From the NCBI RefSeq assembly GCF_900104675.1, contig NZ_LT629945.1:2656756-2720755 (forward strand): a stretch of DNA of 64,000 nucleotides, read 5' to 3'. Positions 44,546 to 55,760 of this stretch are shown in pieces. The notes under the pieces were generated by a model, which searched no databases, was not told the origin of the DNA, and saw only the letters and a program-made list of their open reading frames with translations. Within the stretch, counting starts at the first letter, position 1, and each line of letters opens with the position of its first letter. This stretch comes from Angelakisella massiliensis (GTDB taxonomy: Bacteria; Bacillota; Clostridia; Oscillospirales; Ruminococcaceae). Made by a program: the position numbers and the translations under genes.

Positions 44546-45047
44546 GGCGCTTCCCAGCCTTTCCTTTGATATTGTGGTCTTTTTTATTATACAACATTGC
44601 CGCTTGCAATTGCAAGAAGCTTTTTCCTCTTCCAAAGGCTTGTAAAAGAATTTTTTTCAATTTTCCGACGCATCTTTCCCCATATTCAGACAACCATACA
44701 ATCGGCCTGAGCAGAAACATCACGATCTTGATCAAACCATATACCAATCCGCAGGCGGCTTTGACCACAAAGGAACTGATGGTCACATTATAAAGAAAAA
44801 AGCTCAGCGCCGCTCCAGTCACCACAAATCCCCGTACTTCCCCATAACAGTGATCGGTCAGATAGACCAAAAGAACGATACCAGCCAGCAAAAAGAAGCA
44901 CAGGTCCTCTCCAAAAACGGCCGCGGCGGAAAGATGGAACATCCGGCGGCTGACCCGAAACAGATCATATCCCATCCCCAACAGGATTCCCAGGGCAAGC
45001 GCGCCCAAAAACTGCTGTGTCTGCTGGGCCAGGGTGAAGCCCATCAC
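44526..45047 (-). CDS. yabQ: Spore cortex biosynthesis protein YabQ
   Basis: A 173-residue protein with four hydrophobic segments in the first 110 residues, LGILLGMGYDLFRVSRR being the YabQ hallmark. Needed for spore cortex formation in Bacillus. Overlaps yabP by 4 bp. GTG/ATG tandem start. Confidence 0.92.
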   Translation of the reverse strand: MMGFTLAQQTQQFLGALALGILLGMGYDLFRVSRRMFHLSAAAVFGEDLCFFLLAGIVLLVYLTDHCYGEVRGFVVTGAALSFFLYNVTISSFVVKAACGLVYGLIKIVMFLLRPIVWLSEYGERCVGKLKKILLQAFGRGKSFLQLQAAMLYNKKDHNIKGKAGKRHGSENL

Positions 45048-45322
45048 CGGAACAGGCGGCTGAACAATCCCCCGCCCATGGGCTGGCTGTCACTGTATGA
45101 CAGTTCCCAGATCTCTCCCTCCAGCTCCAGCTCTCCGGTATTCACATCGATCCGGCCGATGTGCAGCCCCAGCCCCTTAATGGTCAGTTCTCCCAAAGGC
45201 GTGGAAAGCTGTACCGCCTGTTCATCGAAGCTTTCCACATCGGTGACGCCGGTAATCTGCATCCGTTTGCGCTCCTGCACAGAAATGGTATGGGGTTTCA
45301 TTCTTTCCAAATTATATTCCAA
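45044..45322 (-). CDS. yabP: Sporulation protein YabP
   Basis: A 92-residue YabP/YqfC protein: ITGVTDVESFDEQAVQLSTPLGELTIKGLGLHI (partly quoted) then LSYSDS. TTG start at 45322 after GGGAGGGC. Partner of yabQ. Confidence 0.92.
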   Translation of the reverse strand: MEYNLERMKPHTISVQERKRMQITGVTDVESFDEQAVQLSTPLGELTIKGLGLHIGRIDVNTGELELEGEIWELSYSDSQPMGGGLFSRLFR

Positions 45323-45381
45323 GCTGCCGCCCTCCCTTCGGTTCTATCAAAAGGATATGCGGCAAAGGATGGACACAGAAC

Positions 45382-45630
45382 TTACCGCTCCTCCAGCACC
45401 TCATAGTTGGAGGAGGCGTTATCTTTGTTGGTCACCTCATTGAGCGCCAGGACCCGTACCTTCAGGGGACGGGCGCCCAGCTGAACCTCGATGATATCCC
45501 CCAAGCGGACCTCATAGGACGCCCGGGCGGCTTTGCCGTTGACCAGTACCCGCTGGGCATCGCAAGCCTCGTTGGCTACTGTCCGGCGCTTGATGATGCG
45601 GGAAACTTTGAGAAATTTATCCAAACGCAT
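45382..45630 (-). CDS. rqcP: S4-domain RNA-binding protein RqcP
   Basis: An 82-residue S4 protein (MRLDKFLKVSRIIKRRTVANEAC, VNGKAARASYEVRLGD). RqcP works with RqcH in C-terminal alanine tailing of stalled nascent chains. First gene of the yabP-S1 operon. Confidence 0.93.
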   Translation of the reverse strand: MRLDKFLKVSRIIKRRTVANEACDAQRVLVNGKAARASYEVRLGDIIEVQLGARPLKVRVLALNEVTNKDNASSNYEVLEER

Positions 45631-45660
45631 ATGGGATTCTCCCTTCTTTTCTACAATGTC

Positions 45661-45689
45661 AAAAAAACCGGCGCAAAAGCACCGGTTTC
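45661..45689 (-). terminator. Terminator of hup
   Basis: Minus-strand AAACCGGTGC / GCGCCGGTTT with a T-run, 23 bp after the hup stop. Confidence 0.8.
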
Positions 45690-45711
45690 CCTGAAAGCTG
45701 TAAGCAGCTGT

Positions 45712-45984
45712 TTATTTGATCGCATCCTTGAGAGCCTTACCAGCCTTGAAAACGGGGGTCTTGGACGCGGCGATGGTAATGGGCTCCTGAGTGCGGGGAT
45801 TGATACCGCTGCGCTCCTTGCGCTCCTTAACCTCAAAGGTGCCAAAGCCTACCAGAGAAAACTTGTCGCCAGCCTGCAGAGCCTCGGTGATGGAACCAAA
45901 AACAGCGGCAACTGCCTTCTCGCTGTCCTTCTTGGACAGACCGGTCTTTTCCGCCACTGCGCTAACCAATTCAACCTTTGTCAT
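45712..45984 (-). CDS. hup: HU family DNA-binding protein
   Basis: A 90-residue HU: MTKVELVSAVAEKTGLSKKD, then FGTFEVKERKERSGINPRTQEPI, the DNA-binding beta-arm. Located between mazG and rqcP as in Firmicutes. Confidence 0.96.
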   Translation of the reverse strand: MTKVELVSAVAEKTGLSKKDSEKAVAAVFGSITEALQAGDKFSLVGFGTFEVKERKERSGINPRTQEPITIAASKTPVFKAGKALKDAIK

Positions 45985-46005
45985 GATGTACCTCCATAAT
46001 TTTGA

Positions 46006-46806
46006 TCATACTTTCTTTTTGGCATCCTTCCAGATGTCATTGAGCTTATCAATCGAACAGGCCTCCAAACGAAGGTTGCTGTCCGTTGCCAGCTGTTCCA
46101 TTGCCGTAAAACGGCGGATAAACTTGTCAGTGGAGCGATACAGCGCTTCCTCCGGGTCCAGATGCAGCATCCGGCCCACGTTGACAGAGGAAAACAGCAC
46201 ATCGCCCAGTTCCTCCATCATATTTTCTTCATCAGCGGCGTCCATAGCCTGCTCCAGCTCAGCAATCTCGCTCTTCAGGTCCTCCAGCGCTCCCCGGACA
46301 TCAGGATACTCAAAGCCGGTGCGGGCCGCTCTTTTTTGCACCTTGCAGCTGCGCATCAGTGCCGGCAGTGCCCGGGAAACCCCCTCCAGCGTGCTGGCAG
46401 CGGTGGTCTGGCTTTTTTCTTCTTTCTTGATGGCGTCCCAGTTGCGCAGGACGGTGCCGCTGTCCTCCGCCGTCACATCCCCAAAAATGTGGGGATGACG
46501 GTGAATGAGCTTTTTGCAGATGCCGTCACAGACATCATCGAAATCAAAGCTCCCCTGTTCCCGCTCCATTTGAGCGTGAAAAACTACCTGGAGCAGTACA
46601 TCCCCCAGCTCTTCCTCCATCAGAGTCTTGTCGCCGGTGTCGATGGCCTCCACTACCTCATAGGTTTCCTCAATAAAATTATTGCGGATGGAGCGGTGAT
46701 CCTGCTCCCTGTCCCATGGGCAGCCGTTCTCACTGCGCAGCAGTTCCATGATCCGCAGCAGATCGGCGATGGTATAACGGTCTTTGATTTCGAAATCCAC
46801 TTTCAT
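46006..46806 (-). CDS. mazG: Nucleoside triphosphate pyrophosphohydrolase MazG
   Basis: A 266-residue protein with two MazG domains, each with the EExxE...ExxD metal site (EETYEVVEAID / EELGDVLLQ, and a second set EELGDVLFSSVN). It hydrolyses aberrant NTPs. ATG at 46806 (MKVDFEIKDRYTIADLL); the frame extends upstream without a family match. In the spoVB-mazG-hup operon. Confidence 0.94.
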   Translation of the reverse strand: MKVDFEIKDRYTIADLLRIMELLRSENGCPWDREQDHRSIRNNFIEETYEVVEAIDTGDKTLMEEELGDVLLQVVFHAQMEREQGSFDFDDVCDGICKKLIHRHPHIFGDVTAEDSGTVLRNWDAIKKEEKSQTTAASTLEGVSRALPALMRSCKVQKRAARTGFEYPDVRGALEDLKSEIAELEQAMDAADEENMMEELGDVLFSSVNVGRMLHLDPEEALYRSTDKFIRRFTAMEQLATDSNLRLEACSIDKLNDIWKDAKKKV

Positions 46807-46919
46807 GCTTATTCCATCCATTTCTTGGCAGGCAGAAAAATAATCGGGACAGAGCTTTCTGTGACCATCTTCCAACGGCAACCGGCCAATCTTCCCCGCC
46901 TCGAATTACTTTACCTATT

Positions 46920-48614
46920 TTAGCGGATATAGCGCTCCATTGCAAGTGTTTTTCGCATTTTTTCCCCAAAAGGAAGCATTTCCAGGTCGCTTTTTTCCAA
47001 TGCGCCGGTGAGCAGTACCAAAATACCATATACTACTGCCGCTCCCGCCATAGCTCCGGGCAACCGAAGCGCTCCCATGGCGGGAAAAAGACCATACACT
47101 GACCATCCAGCGGCAGCGCTGCATATGGCGCAAAAAAACGGTTTGAGGATCACCTGTCCCCACCTCAGACGAATACCGGTACACCGCAGCAGGCTGATGA
47201 GCCCCAGGGACAGGATCAAACCGTAGCATAGTAAGGTTCCCCAGGGAACGCCCAGGATATTCATTTGAGGCCGGGACACCAGCAGGCAGTTGGCCCCCAG
47301 CTTTACTGCCGCCCCCAGCAGTAAAAAGCACAAAGGAAGCCTTTCCCGTCCCAGTGCCTGCAGGATACTGTTGACCGGTGTGGCGGCAGCCGCCAAAATG
47401 GCCGCCGGTCCCAACAGCCGGAGCGCCGGCGCAATGATAGCCGCCTCAGGGCCTCTGGCGGGATAAAGGAACTGTAAAACAGGGCCCGCCAAAGCGAACA
47501 GCCCCAGTCCCGCGGGCATGGCCAGCAGGAGGGTCAGCCGCAGGATGGCTGAAATGGTCTGTTCCAGGCTTTCCCGTCCCCGGCGGACAGCTTTGGTCAC
47601 TGCCGGAATGGCACTGACGCCCATAGCCGCTGTCAAAGAAGGCACCAGATTGAAAATGGAACAGGCAAGGCCGGAATAACATCCGTACAAATACTCCGGC
47701 AGCACCTCCGCCGTCACCTCCGGAGGCACCCGCCCCACATAACGGGGCCACAGCTCCCCTGTCTGAAGCGCCGCTTTGAGACAGTTCATCACCGTTGCCA
47801 GATCGATAACCACCGAAAGGTTCAGCACCAAAGCGCTCAGGGAAATAGGAATTGCCGCCCACAGCAGCGCTCTGCCCATCCCTTTGGGAAGGACACCCCG
47901 CTTTGTTCCTTTTTCCTTTCTTTTGCGGTGCAGCAGAAGAATACATACTGCGCCTGCCGCTGTACTGAGGGTGACCCCCAATACAGCCCCGGCGGCACCC
48001 GCTCTGGCGGCGGCCAGGGCTGCCTCTTCCTCTGTCATCGCAATCAAACCGGCATGATACCGTCGGTAAAACAGCGCAACCGCTCCCCAGGCCAGAAGAA
48101 TTCCCGCAGTCAGACGCACTACCGCCTCACATACCTGAGACAAAGCAGTTGGTACCATATCCGATAGCCCCTGGTAGTATCCCCGGTAGGCGGCGGAAAA
48201 GCAGCTGAACAGGATCGCCGGAATGATGGCCCAAACAGCGGGAAGAGCCCCGGGATTCTGCACCGCCTGTACAAAAGCCGGGGCCAGTGCCAGCATGACA
48301 CCTGCTCCCACTGCACCCAAAAGGAAAAACATCCTTCTGGACAAAAAAAGCAGCTGATTGGCCTGATCCATTCTGCCCCTGGCGGCGGCATGGGCAACAC
48401 TTCGGGATACCGCCACACTCAGCCCTGTCACTGTAAGGCTGTAGACGGGGGTAAACAGATCATAGGCGGACATAAAGCAGCCCATCCCCACACCGCCCAG
48501 CAGGTTGACCAGGGGAATTTTGAACAGCGCTCCCAGCACCTTGACCACCGCCGTCGCCGCCGACAGCACCAGCGCTCCCTCCAGAAAGCTTTGGGTCCGT
48601 TTTGTCCGCTCCAC
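46920..48614 (-). CDS. SpoVB-like polysaccharide/lipid flippase (MOP family)
   Basis: A 564-residue membrane protein with about 14 segments. TQSFLEGALVLSAATAVVKVLGALFKIPLVNLLGG is the usual SpoVB start. SpoVB relatives flip lipid-linked precursors for cell wall or cortex. The GTG start at 48614 follows GGGAGGAG. The frame stays open upstream through the leader into tnpV. Operon with mazG and hup. Confidence 0.9.
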   Translation of the reverse strand: MERTKRTQSFLEGALVLSAATAVVKVLGALFKIPLVNLLGGVGMGCFMSAYDLFTPVYSLTVTGLSVAVSRSVAHAAARGRMDQANQLLFLSRRMFFLLGAVGAGVMLALAPAFVQAVQNPGALPAVWAIIPAILFSCFSAAYRGYYQGLSDMVPTALSQVCEAVVRLTAGILLAWGAVALFYRRYHAGLIAMTEEEAALAAARAGAAGAVLGVTLSTAAGAVCILLLHRKRKEKGTKRGVLPKGMGRALLWAAIPISLSALVLNLSVVIDLATVMNCLKAALQTGELWPRYVGRVPPEVTAEVLPEYLYGCYSGLACSIFNLVPSLTAAMGVSAIPAVTKAVRRGRESLEQTISAILRLTLLLAMPAGLGLFALAGPVLQFLYPARGPEAAIIAPALRLLGPAAILAAAATPVNSILQALGRERLPLCFLLLGAAVKLGANCLLVSRPQMNILGVPWGTLLCYGLILSLGLISLLRCTGIRLRWGQVILKPFFCAICSAAAGWSVYGLFPAMGALRLPGAMAGAAVVYGILVLLTGALEKSDLEMLPFGEKMRKTLAMERYIR

Positions 48615-48650
48615 AGGTGTCTCCTCCCTCCCTCTCCCCAAACAAAAACA

Positions 48651-48671
48651 TGGGAGAGTATTCCTCTCCCA
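48651..48671 (-). terminator. Terminator/attenuator hairpin in the flippase leader
   Basis: Minus-strand TGGGAGAG / CTCTCCCA followed by TGTTTTTGTTT, located between the promoter (48694-48722) and the GTG start of the flippase gene. It could attenuate transcription. Confidence 0.6.
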
Positions 48672-48693
48672 CATTTTATGACGAAAAAAACAG

Positions 48694-48722
48694 ATTATAC
48701 CGGAATGTCTATGGAGAAACAA
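48694..48722 (-). promoter_or_regulatory. Promoter of the flippase-mazG-hup operon
   Basis: Minus-strand TTGTTT (48722-48717), 17-bp spacer, TATAAT (48699-48694). The TnpV remnant ends within about 100 bp upstream. Confidence 0.7.
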
Positions 48723-48785
48723 GAGCGGAAAGCGGCCTATGGATGCCGCAAGTGAAAATGGAACGCCCAAAATTTCAGTGTCTTT

Positions 48786-49121
48786 ACATAATATAACTTC
48801 CTCCGCCTGTGCTTTCAGCGTGTTCATCAGCCCCACCCAGCGCATGGAGTCACGGGCTTTCAGTTCTTCGGTGACGCCCGCCGCTTCCATCATACGGGGC
48901 AGCATGGCGTCCATCCGTTCACGCGCCTCCCGGTCAATCTCCAACAGGTGCGGGTACAGCTTTTCGCTCAAAATCAAGCTGCTGTAAAGGCCGGGCCGGT
49001 GTTCCTTCAGGTAGCGTTGCCGCATACGGCCATACTTGCCAATGGGGGTCTCCGGCTGCTCGGAAAGTTTCAGGTCGGGGATGTAGTAATCTCCGCAGCG
49101 GGTGTAAGTCAATTTGCTCAT
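48786..49121 (-). pseudogene. TnpV-type transposon protein, 3' truncated
   Basis: MSKLTYTRCGDYYIPDLKLSE, IGKYGRMRQRYLKEHRPGLY and RWVGLMNTLKAQAEEVIL match TnpV (PF14198) of TnpX-type elements. The family's last residues and stop are missing. After AEEVIL the frame runs on through the flippase leader and into the flippase gene without a stop. The junction is near 48786-48800. ATG at 49121 with GGAGGA. Confidence 0.65.
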
Positions 49122-49147
49122 GTTCATCCTCCTTTGCACTGTGACGG

Positions 49148-51114
<1,967 letters not shown>

Positions 51115-51150
51115 ACATCTCCGGAAACGTGCCGAAGTTTTTTGGCACAC

Positions 51151-51741
51151 TCATGATGATTTCATCTGCTCCCGAATCAGCTTTCCTGCATAATCCACTT
51201 CGTAAAAATTATCCTCCCAATCATATACCTTGATGGAGCGCTCACCAAGTACAAAAGCATTTTCTCTTGTTTGAGATACAAAAATATCCCTGCCGCTAAA
51301 TGCCCATACCTTATGGAAGTTCAAATCCAGCATGATGATTTCCATCTCACCGTAAATGATATAACCGTCTGTTACCCGGTACAGTCCAAAGGTGCATCCA
51401 AAACATTCAAATTCTTTATGGAGCATCAATGCACCATCGTCAACACATATTTGGGATATGGTATTGTTCTGCATCACAGTCAGCACTCTGCCCTCAAGAA
51501 CAGCACAATGGGAGTCATAAGAACAGAAGTCTCCCACCAGGGCAATATCCATTTGACGGCTGAATAAATCAATATGGATGGCCAATGTCTTATAATGATC
51601 GTTATGCCTGTAATTCTTTGGATTCCATTCCAAATCATAGTGCCTGTTGTCAGAAGATTGGACAGCATATGTTGAATCCACCAAAATTTCTACAGAACAT
51701 AATTCATTCTCCAGCTTCAAACTATCTCCCCCTTTTTTCAT
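51151..51741 (-). CDS. Hypothetical protein beside the mobile element
   Basis: A 196-residue protein without known motif. It is rich in aromatic residues and short beta strands (CTFGLYRVTDGYIIYGEMEIIML; AFVLGERSIKVYDWEDNFYEVDY), a pattern seen in immunity-type or repeat-barrel proteins, but I cannot assign it. Start ATG 51741, or TTG 51720 with GGGGGAG just upstream. Lower GC than neighbours, possibly acquired. Confidence 0.55.
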   Translation of the reverse strand: MKKGGDSLKLENELCSVEILVDSTYAVQSSDNRHYDLEWNPKNYRHNDHYKTLAIHIDLFSRQMDIALVGDFCSYDSHCAVLEGRVLTVMQNNTISQICVDDGALMLHKEFECFGCTFGLYRVTDGYIIYGEMEIIMLDLNFHKVWAFSGRDIFVSQTRENAFVLGERSIKVYDWEDNFYEVDYAGKLIREQMKSS

Positions 51742-51918
51742 TGTACCACAAGTTCACTGCTGCAGAAATCATCGTTTATCTTCTGCCCATCTGTTTTCCG
51801 GCAATCTGCTTCCATCCTGACAGATGGTCTGTACATCATTTGGACACCAAGGCAGCAAAATCATTCATCCCACAGTCCATGGACCACAAAAAGGGGACAA
51901 AAGGACTCCTTGAAGTCA

Positions 51919-51946
51919 TTGCTTTTTTCCTCCCTGTTGTTATAAT
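51919..51946 (+). promoter_or_regulatory. Promoter of the lipoprotein gene
   Basis: TTGCTT (51919-51924), 16-bp spacer, TATAAT (51941-51946). Confidence 0.6.
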
Positions 51947-52028
51947 AAAAACAAAGGTTGGAATATTTTTTCCGACACTTTGAAGTGAACATATTGCCGA
52001 TCAAAGTGACTGTACAGGAGGGATGCCC

Positions 52029-52613
52029 ATGAAAAAGTTTTGTTTCACTTTTATGGTTCTGCTGATACTGCTGGCAGCAGGTTGCCAGCAATCTGAAACG
52101 CCTGATACTTCTCAAAGTGTGGTGTCCTCCTCTTCCACTGTATCATCGGAACAGTCCCAGCCTGCTTCCCAGGAGGAACAACATACGGAAGCCGATCAGC
52201 CGGAAATCTTCTTTTTAAAGGACAAATTGCCACTGGAGCCGGAGGAACTGCTCTCTTTCCAGTATGAGGAACTAAGTGCCCAGGAGGAACGGAGCGTCAC
52301 TTTAACCGGCGAGGATGGGGTCCGGGCCATGGAAAGCCTGCTTGCGTTCCAAGTTTCCGTACAGGAGCCGGGAGATGAAGATCCCATCACAGGCGGCGCA
52401 AAACGCTATACCATGGAATTTTCTTCCGGGGAAACGGTTGTCGTTTATGACACCGGTATGCTTTCTATCAACGAAGAAGCGAATATCTATAAGCGGGATG
52501 GAAATGAATCGCTGGTTCTTCCGGAAAATCCCTCCTGGACTACCTATCATGTAGACCTGATCACTGGCGAAAAAACAATCTTGGAAGCGCCTGCCTCCAC
52601 TCCACAGTCCTAA
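52029..52613 (+). CDS. Hypothetical lipoprotein
   Basis: A 194-residue secreted lipoprotein: MKKFCFTFMVLLILLAAGC (lipobox LAAG-C), a Ser/Gln/Glu-rich linker and a small domain with alternating strands (YTMEFSSGETVVVYDTGML). Start ATG 52029 after GGAGGG; another ATG lies 6 nt upstream. Function unknown. Confidence 0.75.
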   Translation: MKKFCFTFMVLLILLAAGCQQSETPDTSQSVVSSSSTVSSEQSQPASQEEQHTEADQPEIFFLKDKLPLEPEELLSFQYEELSAQEERSVTLTGEDGVRAMESLLAFQVSVQEPGDEDPITGGAKRYTMEFSSGETVVVYDTGMLSINEEANIYKRDGNESLVLPENPSWTTYHVDLITGEKTILEAPASTPQS

Positions 52614-52621
52614 GGATGACA

Positions 52622-52652
52622 AAAGGGCCGAAGGAAATTCCTTCGGCCCTTT
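52622..52652. terminator. Bidirectional terminator
   Basis: AAAGGGCCGAAGGAA / TTCCTTCGGCCCTTT, between convergent genes, with T-rich flank. Confidence 0.85.
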
Positions 52653-52688
52653 GTTATTTTCTCAAACGCATTGCTGCTCCAAAGCTTC

Positions 52689-53123
52689 TTATTGCTCTGC
52701 TTCCTTCTCCACTTCCAGAGGAACTTCAACCGCAGGGCTTTCCGACGCCTGATGACTGGAAGAGCGCAGCGGACTTCCGCACTTGTTGCAGAAGTTTACT
52801 TCCATGCTGTTGGCGGCGCCGCACTGGGGACAAAGAACCATCCCATTCATAGCGGCGGTCTGGGTTTTCAGCAGTTCCCGCTCTTTGAGCAGACCATCGA
52901 TCTCACTCATCACCATTTCCCGCAGCTGCTCATTGGAGCGGCCCAAGCGGGAGGCATCATAGGTGAGCGCTCCCAAGCGCTCATAGGCGTCCCTGATCTC
53001 TGAATTGAGGCGAACTTCCGACAGCTTGGTTTTGGAAGTATCCACCACTTCCCCTGCAACCTTTCCAGCAGTAGCCGCGGCACGGCGGGCCTGGCTGGCC
53101 AAACGATCCCATGAAATTGCCAT
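52689..53123 (-). CDS. Zinc-ribbon protein
   Basis: A 144-residue protein. N-terminal 90 residues are helical (AISWDRLASQARRAAATAGKV), followed by one zinc ribbon (CPQCGAANSMEVNFCNKCG). Proteins of this type are common in Clostridia and of unknown role. It follows hemZ by 31 bp in the same direction. Confidence 0.75.
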   Translation of the reverse strand: MAISWDRLASQARRAAATAGKVAGEVVDTSKTKLSEVRLNSEIRDAYERLGALTYDASRLGRSNEQLREMVMSEIDGLLKERELLKTQTAAMNGMVLCPQCGAANSMEVNFCNKCGSPLRSSSHQASESPAVEVPLEVEKEAEQ

Positions 53124-53154
53124 CTGTTATTCCTCCTTTTTCCGGCTCTATCCT

Positions 53155-54660
53155 TTACAGCGGATACTCCAGGATTTTCTGCTTCCGCTCCAAAATGGTA
53201 TCGAAGCGGCTGATATACTCATATGGATATTTCAGATTGAAGATACGCTCGATCCGGACATTATCCCAGCTTTCTGCTCCGGCAGCTCCCGGCATCACCA
53301 TCTTGGTGACGCCTCCCCCGCCCACAGAAAGAATGGTGTGGGTCTCATCCATGATGAAAATATTATACTGGCAGGCTGTACCCGGCTTGGAATAACCCAC
53401 GTTTTCCAGACAGTCGATGGTATTCTTCTGCCGATAGAGATAATAAGGCTCATATCTCGTCGCCCGAAGGGCCTGCTGGGAATAGTCGATCATTCTGGAC
53501 ACCGGCGTTGCCTGGGCCTGACGTTCCCCGGCGGGAAGCAGCTGCTTTTTCTCCTCCGCCAGACGGGCCGCCCGCTTGACCGTAAGGGAATGGACTGTGA
53601 TATTTTCCGCCCCCAGGCCGATCACCTGGTCCAGAGAGCGGCAGAAGGATGCCTCATCCTCCCCCGGCAGTCCGGCGATCAGGTCCACATTGATGGCGTG
53701 AAAACCCTTGGTTTTGGCCAGGGCGAACTTATCAAAGAACTCCTGGGCAGTGTGCTTGCGGCCAATGGCTTCCAGAATATGATCGTTGGTGGTCTGGGTA
53801 TTGATGCTGATGCGGTCCACTCCACAACGGCGCAGGGCATCCAGCTTCGCTTCTGTGATGGTGTCGGGACGCCCGCCCTCCACAGTAAACTCTGTACAGT
53901 CGCTGAAATCAAATTCCTCCCGGACTGCCGACAATACCCGCTCCAGCTGTTCCGCTGTCAGCACCGTAGGCGTACCGCCCCCCATATAAACGGTCTGAAG
54001 GCGCAAACCCTTTTCCCTGGCGATCTCTGCGGTCTGACGCAGCTCCACCAGCATCTTCTCCAGATAATCGGGAATCAGCTTCCAGGTCTTTTCAATGGAA
54101 TGGGAGACAAAAGAACAATAGCTGCATCGTGAAGGACAAAAGGGAATCGACAGATACAGGCTGTAGCCGTGGGGCAGCGCGCTGTCGATCACCTGCGCCT
54201 GGTTACGGTCGGTATCAATACACAGCTGGGCCTTTTCCGGGCGGGTGAGATACTGGTTACAGAAAATCTCCTGGATCTCCTGGGGAGTTTTTCCCTGCTT
54301 GCGCAGCACACGGGCCACCTTCACCGGACGGATACCGGTGAGGACGCCCCAATCCATCTGCCGTCCTGTTCGTTTCACAAACAACTGATACAAAACCCGT
54401 CCCATGGACAGGACCGAATCATGCTGATTGTTCTCAGACATTTCCTCTCCCGAAAGCTCCTGTCCATCACCAAAGCGGATCTCCACCCGGTTGCACAGCC
54501 GGTCCCCTTCCTCCACGGAAAAGGTCCGCACCAGGGTTTCTCCCTCCGCCGGTGGCTGCTCCAGGCGCTCCACCGGCGTGATGGTCTCGTTGGGAAAGAA
54601 AATTTGAGCAATATTGGCCAGCTCATAGTGATTCTTTTTATTTTCTGCCACAATAATCAT
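53155..54660 (-). CDS. hemZ: Radical SAM coproporphyrinogen dehydrogenase HemZ
   Basis: A 501-residue radical SAM protein. CPSRCSYC (4Fe-4S ligands) lies near residue 175, YMGGGTPTVL follows, and the N-terminal 150 residues match the HemZ-type extension. It is related to oxygen-independent coproporphyrinogen oxidase (HemN). ATG at 54660 overlaps the MBL gene stop by 4 bp; 18 extra upstream codons are unlikely. Confidence 0.9.
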   Translation of the reverse strand: MIIVAENKKNHYELANIAQIFFPNETITPVERLEQPPAEGETLVRTFSVEEGDRLCNRVEIRFGDGQELSGEEMSENNQHDSVLSMGRVLYQLFVKRTGRQMDWGVLTGIRPVKVARVLRKQGKTPQEIQEIFCNQYLTRPEKAQLCIDTDRNQAQVIDSALPHGYSLYLSIPFCPSRCSYCSFVSHSIEKTWKLIPDYLEKMLVELRQTAEIAREKGLRLQTVYMGGGTPTVLTAEQLERVLSAVREEFDFSDCTEFTVEGGRPDTITEAKLDALRRCGVDRISINTQTTNDHILEAIGRKHTAQEFFDKFALAKTKGFHAINVDLIAGLPGEDEASFCRSLDQVIGLGAENITVHSLTVKRAARLAEEKKQLLPAGERQAQATPVSRMIDYSQQALRATRYEPYYLYRQKNTIDCLENVGYSKPGTACQYNIFIMDETHTILSVGGGGVTKMVMPGAAGAESWDNVRIERIFNLKYPYEYISRFDTILERKQKILEYPL

Positions 54661-55295
54661 GTATATTCTCCCAACAGCTGCTGTAAAAATCTCCGGCTTT
54701 CTCCCAAAGTACAAATGCTCTCATGACCGGGATAAACCGTTGCTCTGTCATCCCCCGCCAGAGTGGAAAGCCGACGCAGGGAAGCAATCATCGCCACAGG
54801 GTCTCCGCCATACAGATCCACCCGGCCGTAGCTATGATCAAAAAGGGTATCGCCGGAAAACATTCCCTTATCCCACTGATAGCAGACGGAACCGGGGGTA
54901 TGACCGGGCGTTTCCAGAACGGTAATGGCTGTCTGGCCCAGCTGGATCACATCCCCTTCAGCCACCCAGCGCTCCACCTCAATTTGGTACTGCTGGGGAT
55001 CGTCGCTGTACATCCGGCCCAGATTTTTTGCGGGATCGGTAAACAATTCCTCATCCTTCCGGCAGCCGGTCACCACCGCCTGGGGAAACGCGGCCTTCAC
55101 CTGCTTCACTGCGCCGATATGATCAAAGTGGCCGTGGGTCAGCAGAATCATTTCCGGGGCAAGACCCTTCTGGCGAAGAGCATCCACAATACGGACCCCT
55201 TCCGCCCCAGGGTCCACCACGGCACAGCAAGCGCCGTCGGTCACAATATAACAATTGGCGGCAAAAGAATACATGGGAACCTGAACGATTTCCAT
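54657..55295 (-). CDS. MBL-fold metallo-hydrolase (glyoxalase II-like)
   Basis: A 212-residue metallo-beta-lactamase fold hydrolase with THGHFDHIGAV (HxHxDH) and TPGHTPGSVCY, GDTLFDHSYGR. Similar to hydroxyacylglutathione hydrolases, but the substrate is uncertain. In operon dtd-MBL-hemZ. Confidence 0.9.
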   Translation of the reverse strand: MEIVQVPMYSFAANCYIVTDGACCAVVDPGAEGVRIVDALRQKGLAPEMILLTHGHFDHIGAVKQVKAAFPQAVVTGCRKDEELFTDPAKNLGRMYSDDPQQYQIEVERWVAEGDVIQLGQTAITVLETPGHTPGSVCYQWDKGMFSGDTLFDHSYGRVDLYGGDPVAMIASLRRLSTLAGDDRATVYPGHESICTLGESRRFLQQLLGEYT

Positions 55296-55304
55296 CCCGT
55301 CACC

Positions 55305-55760
55305 TCATTTCATCATTTCAGCGGTATCCATCACCAGGGTCACCGGACCGTCGTTGACCAGCTCGATCTGCATATCGGCGCCGAAAACACCAGTTTGCAC
55401 CGGGACACCGCTCCACTGCTTCAGACGCTCCACAAAATACTCATACAAGGGTTCCGCCTGCTCCGGCCGGGCCGCCTCCACAAAAGCGGGACGCCGCCCC
55501 TTGCGGCAGTCGGCATAAAGGGTGAAGTTGGATACCACCAGCATCTCTCCGCCGATATCCGCCGCGGACAGGTTCATTTTATCCTGCTCATCGGTGAAGA
55601 TCCGCACTTCACCGCACTTTTTGGCCAGGTAATCCACCTCACTCCTGGTATCCTCATGGGTCACACCAAGGAGGATCAGAAGGCCTTTGCCGATCTCCGC
55701 GTGAACATTGCCATCTATGGTCAGACGCACCCGGGCCACCCGCTGAATTACTGCTTTCAT
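55305..55760 (-). CDS. dtd: D-aminoacyl-tRNA deacylase
   Basis: A 151-residue proofreading enzyme that frees tRNA from D-amino acids. [32 protein letters not shown] and NDGPVT (the GP-containing cross-subunit motif) are present. ATG at 55760; upstream in-frame codons to 55946 lack family resemblance. 55761-55975 holds no gene. Confidence 0.95.
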   Translation of the reverse strand: MKAVIQRVARVRLTIDGNVHAEIGKGLLILLGVTHEDTRSEVDYLAKKCGEVRIFTDEQDKMNLSAADIGGEMLVVSNFTLYADCRKGRRPAFVEAARPEQAEPLYEYFVERLKQWSGVPVQTGVFGADMQIELVNDGPVTLVMDTAEMMK

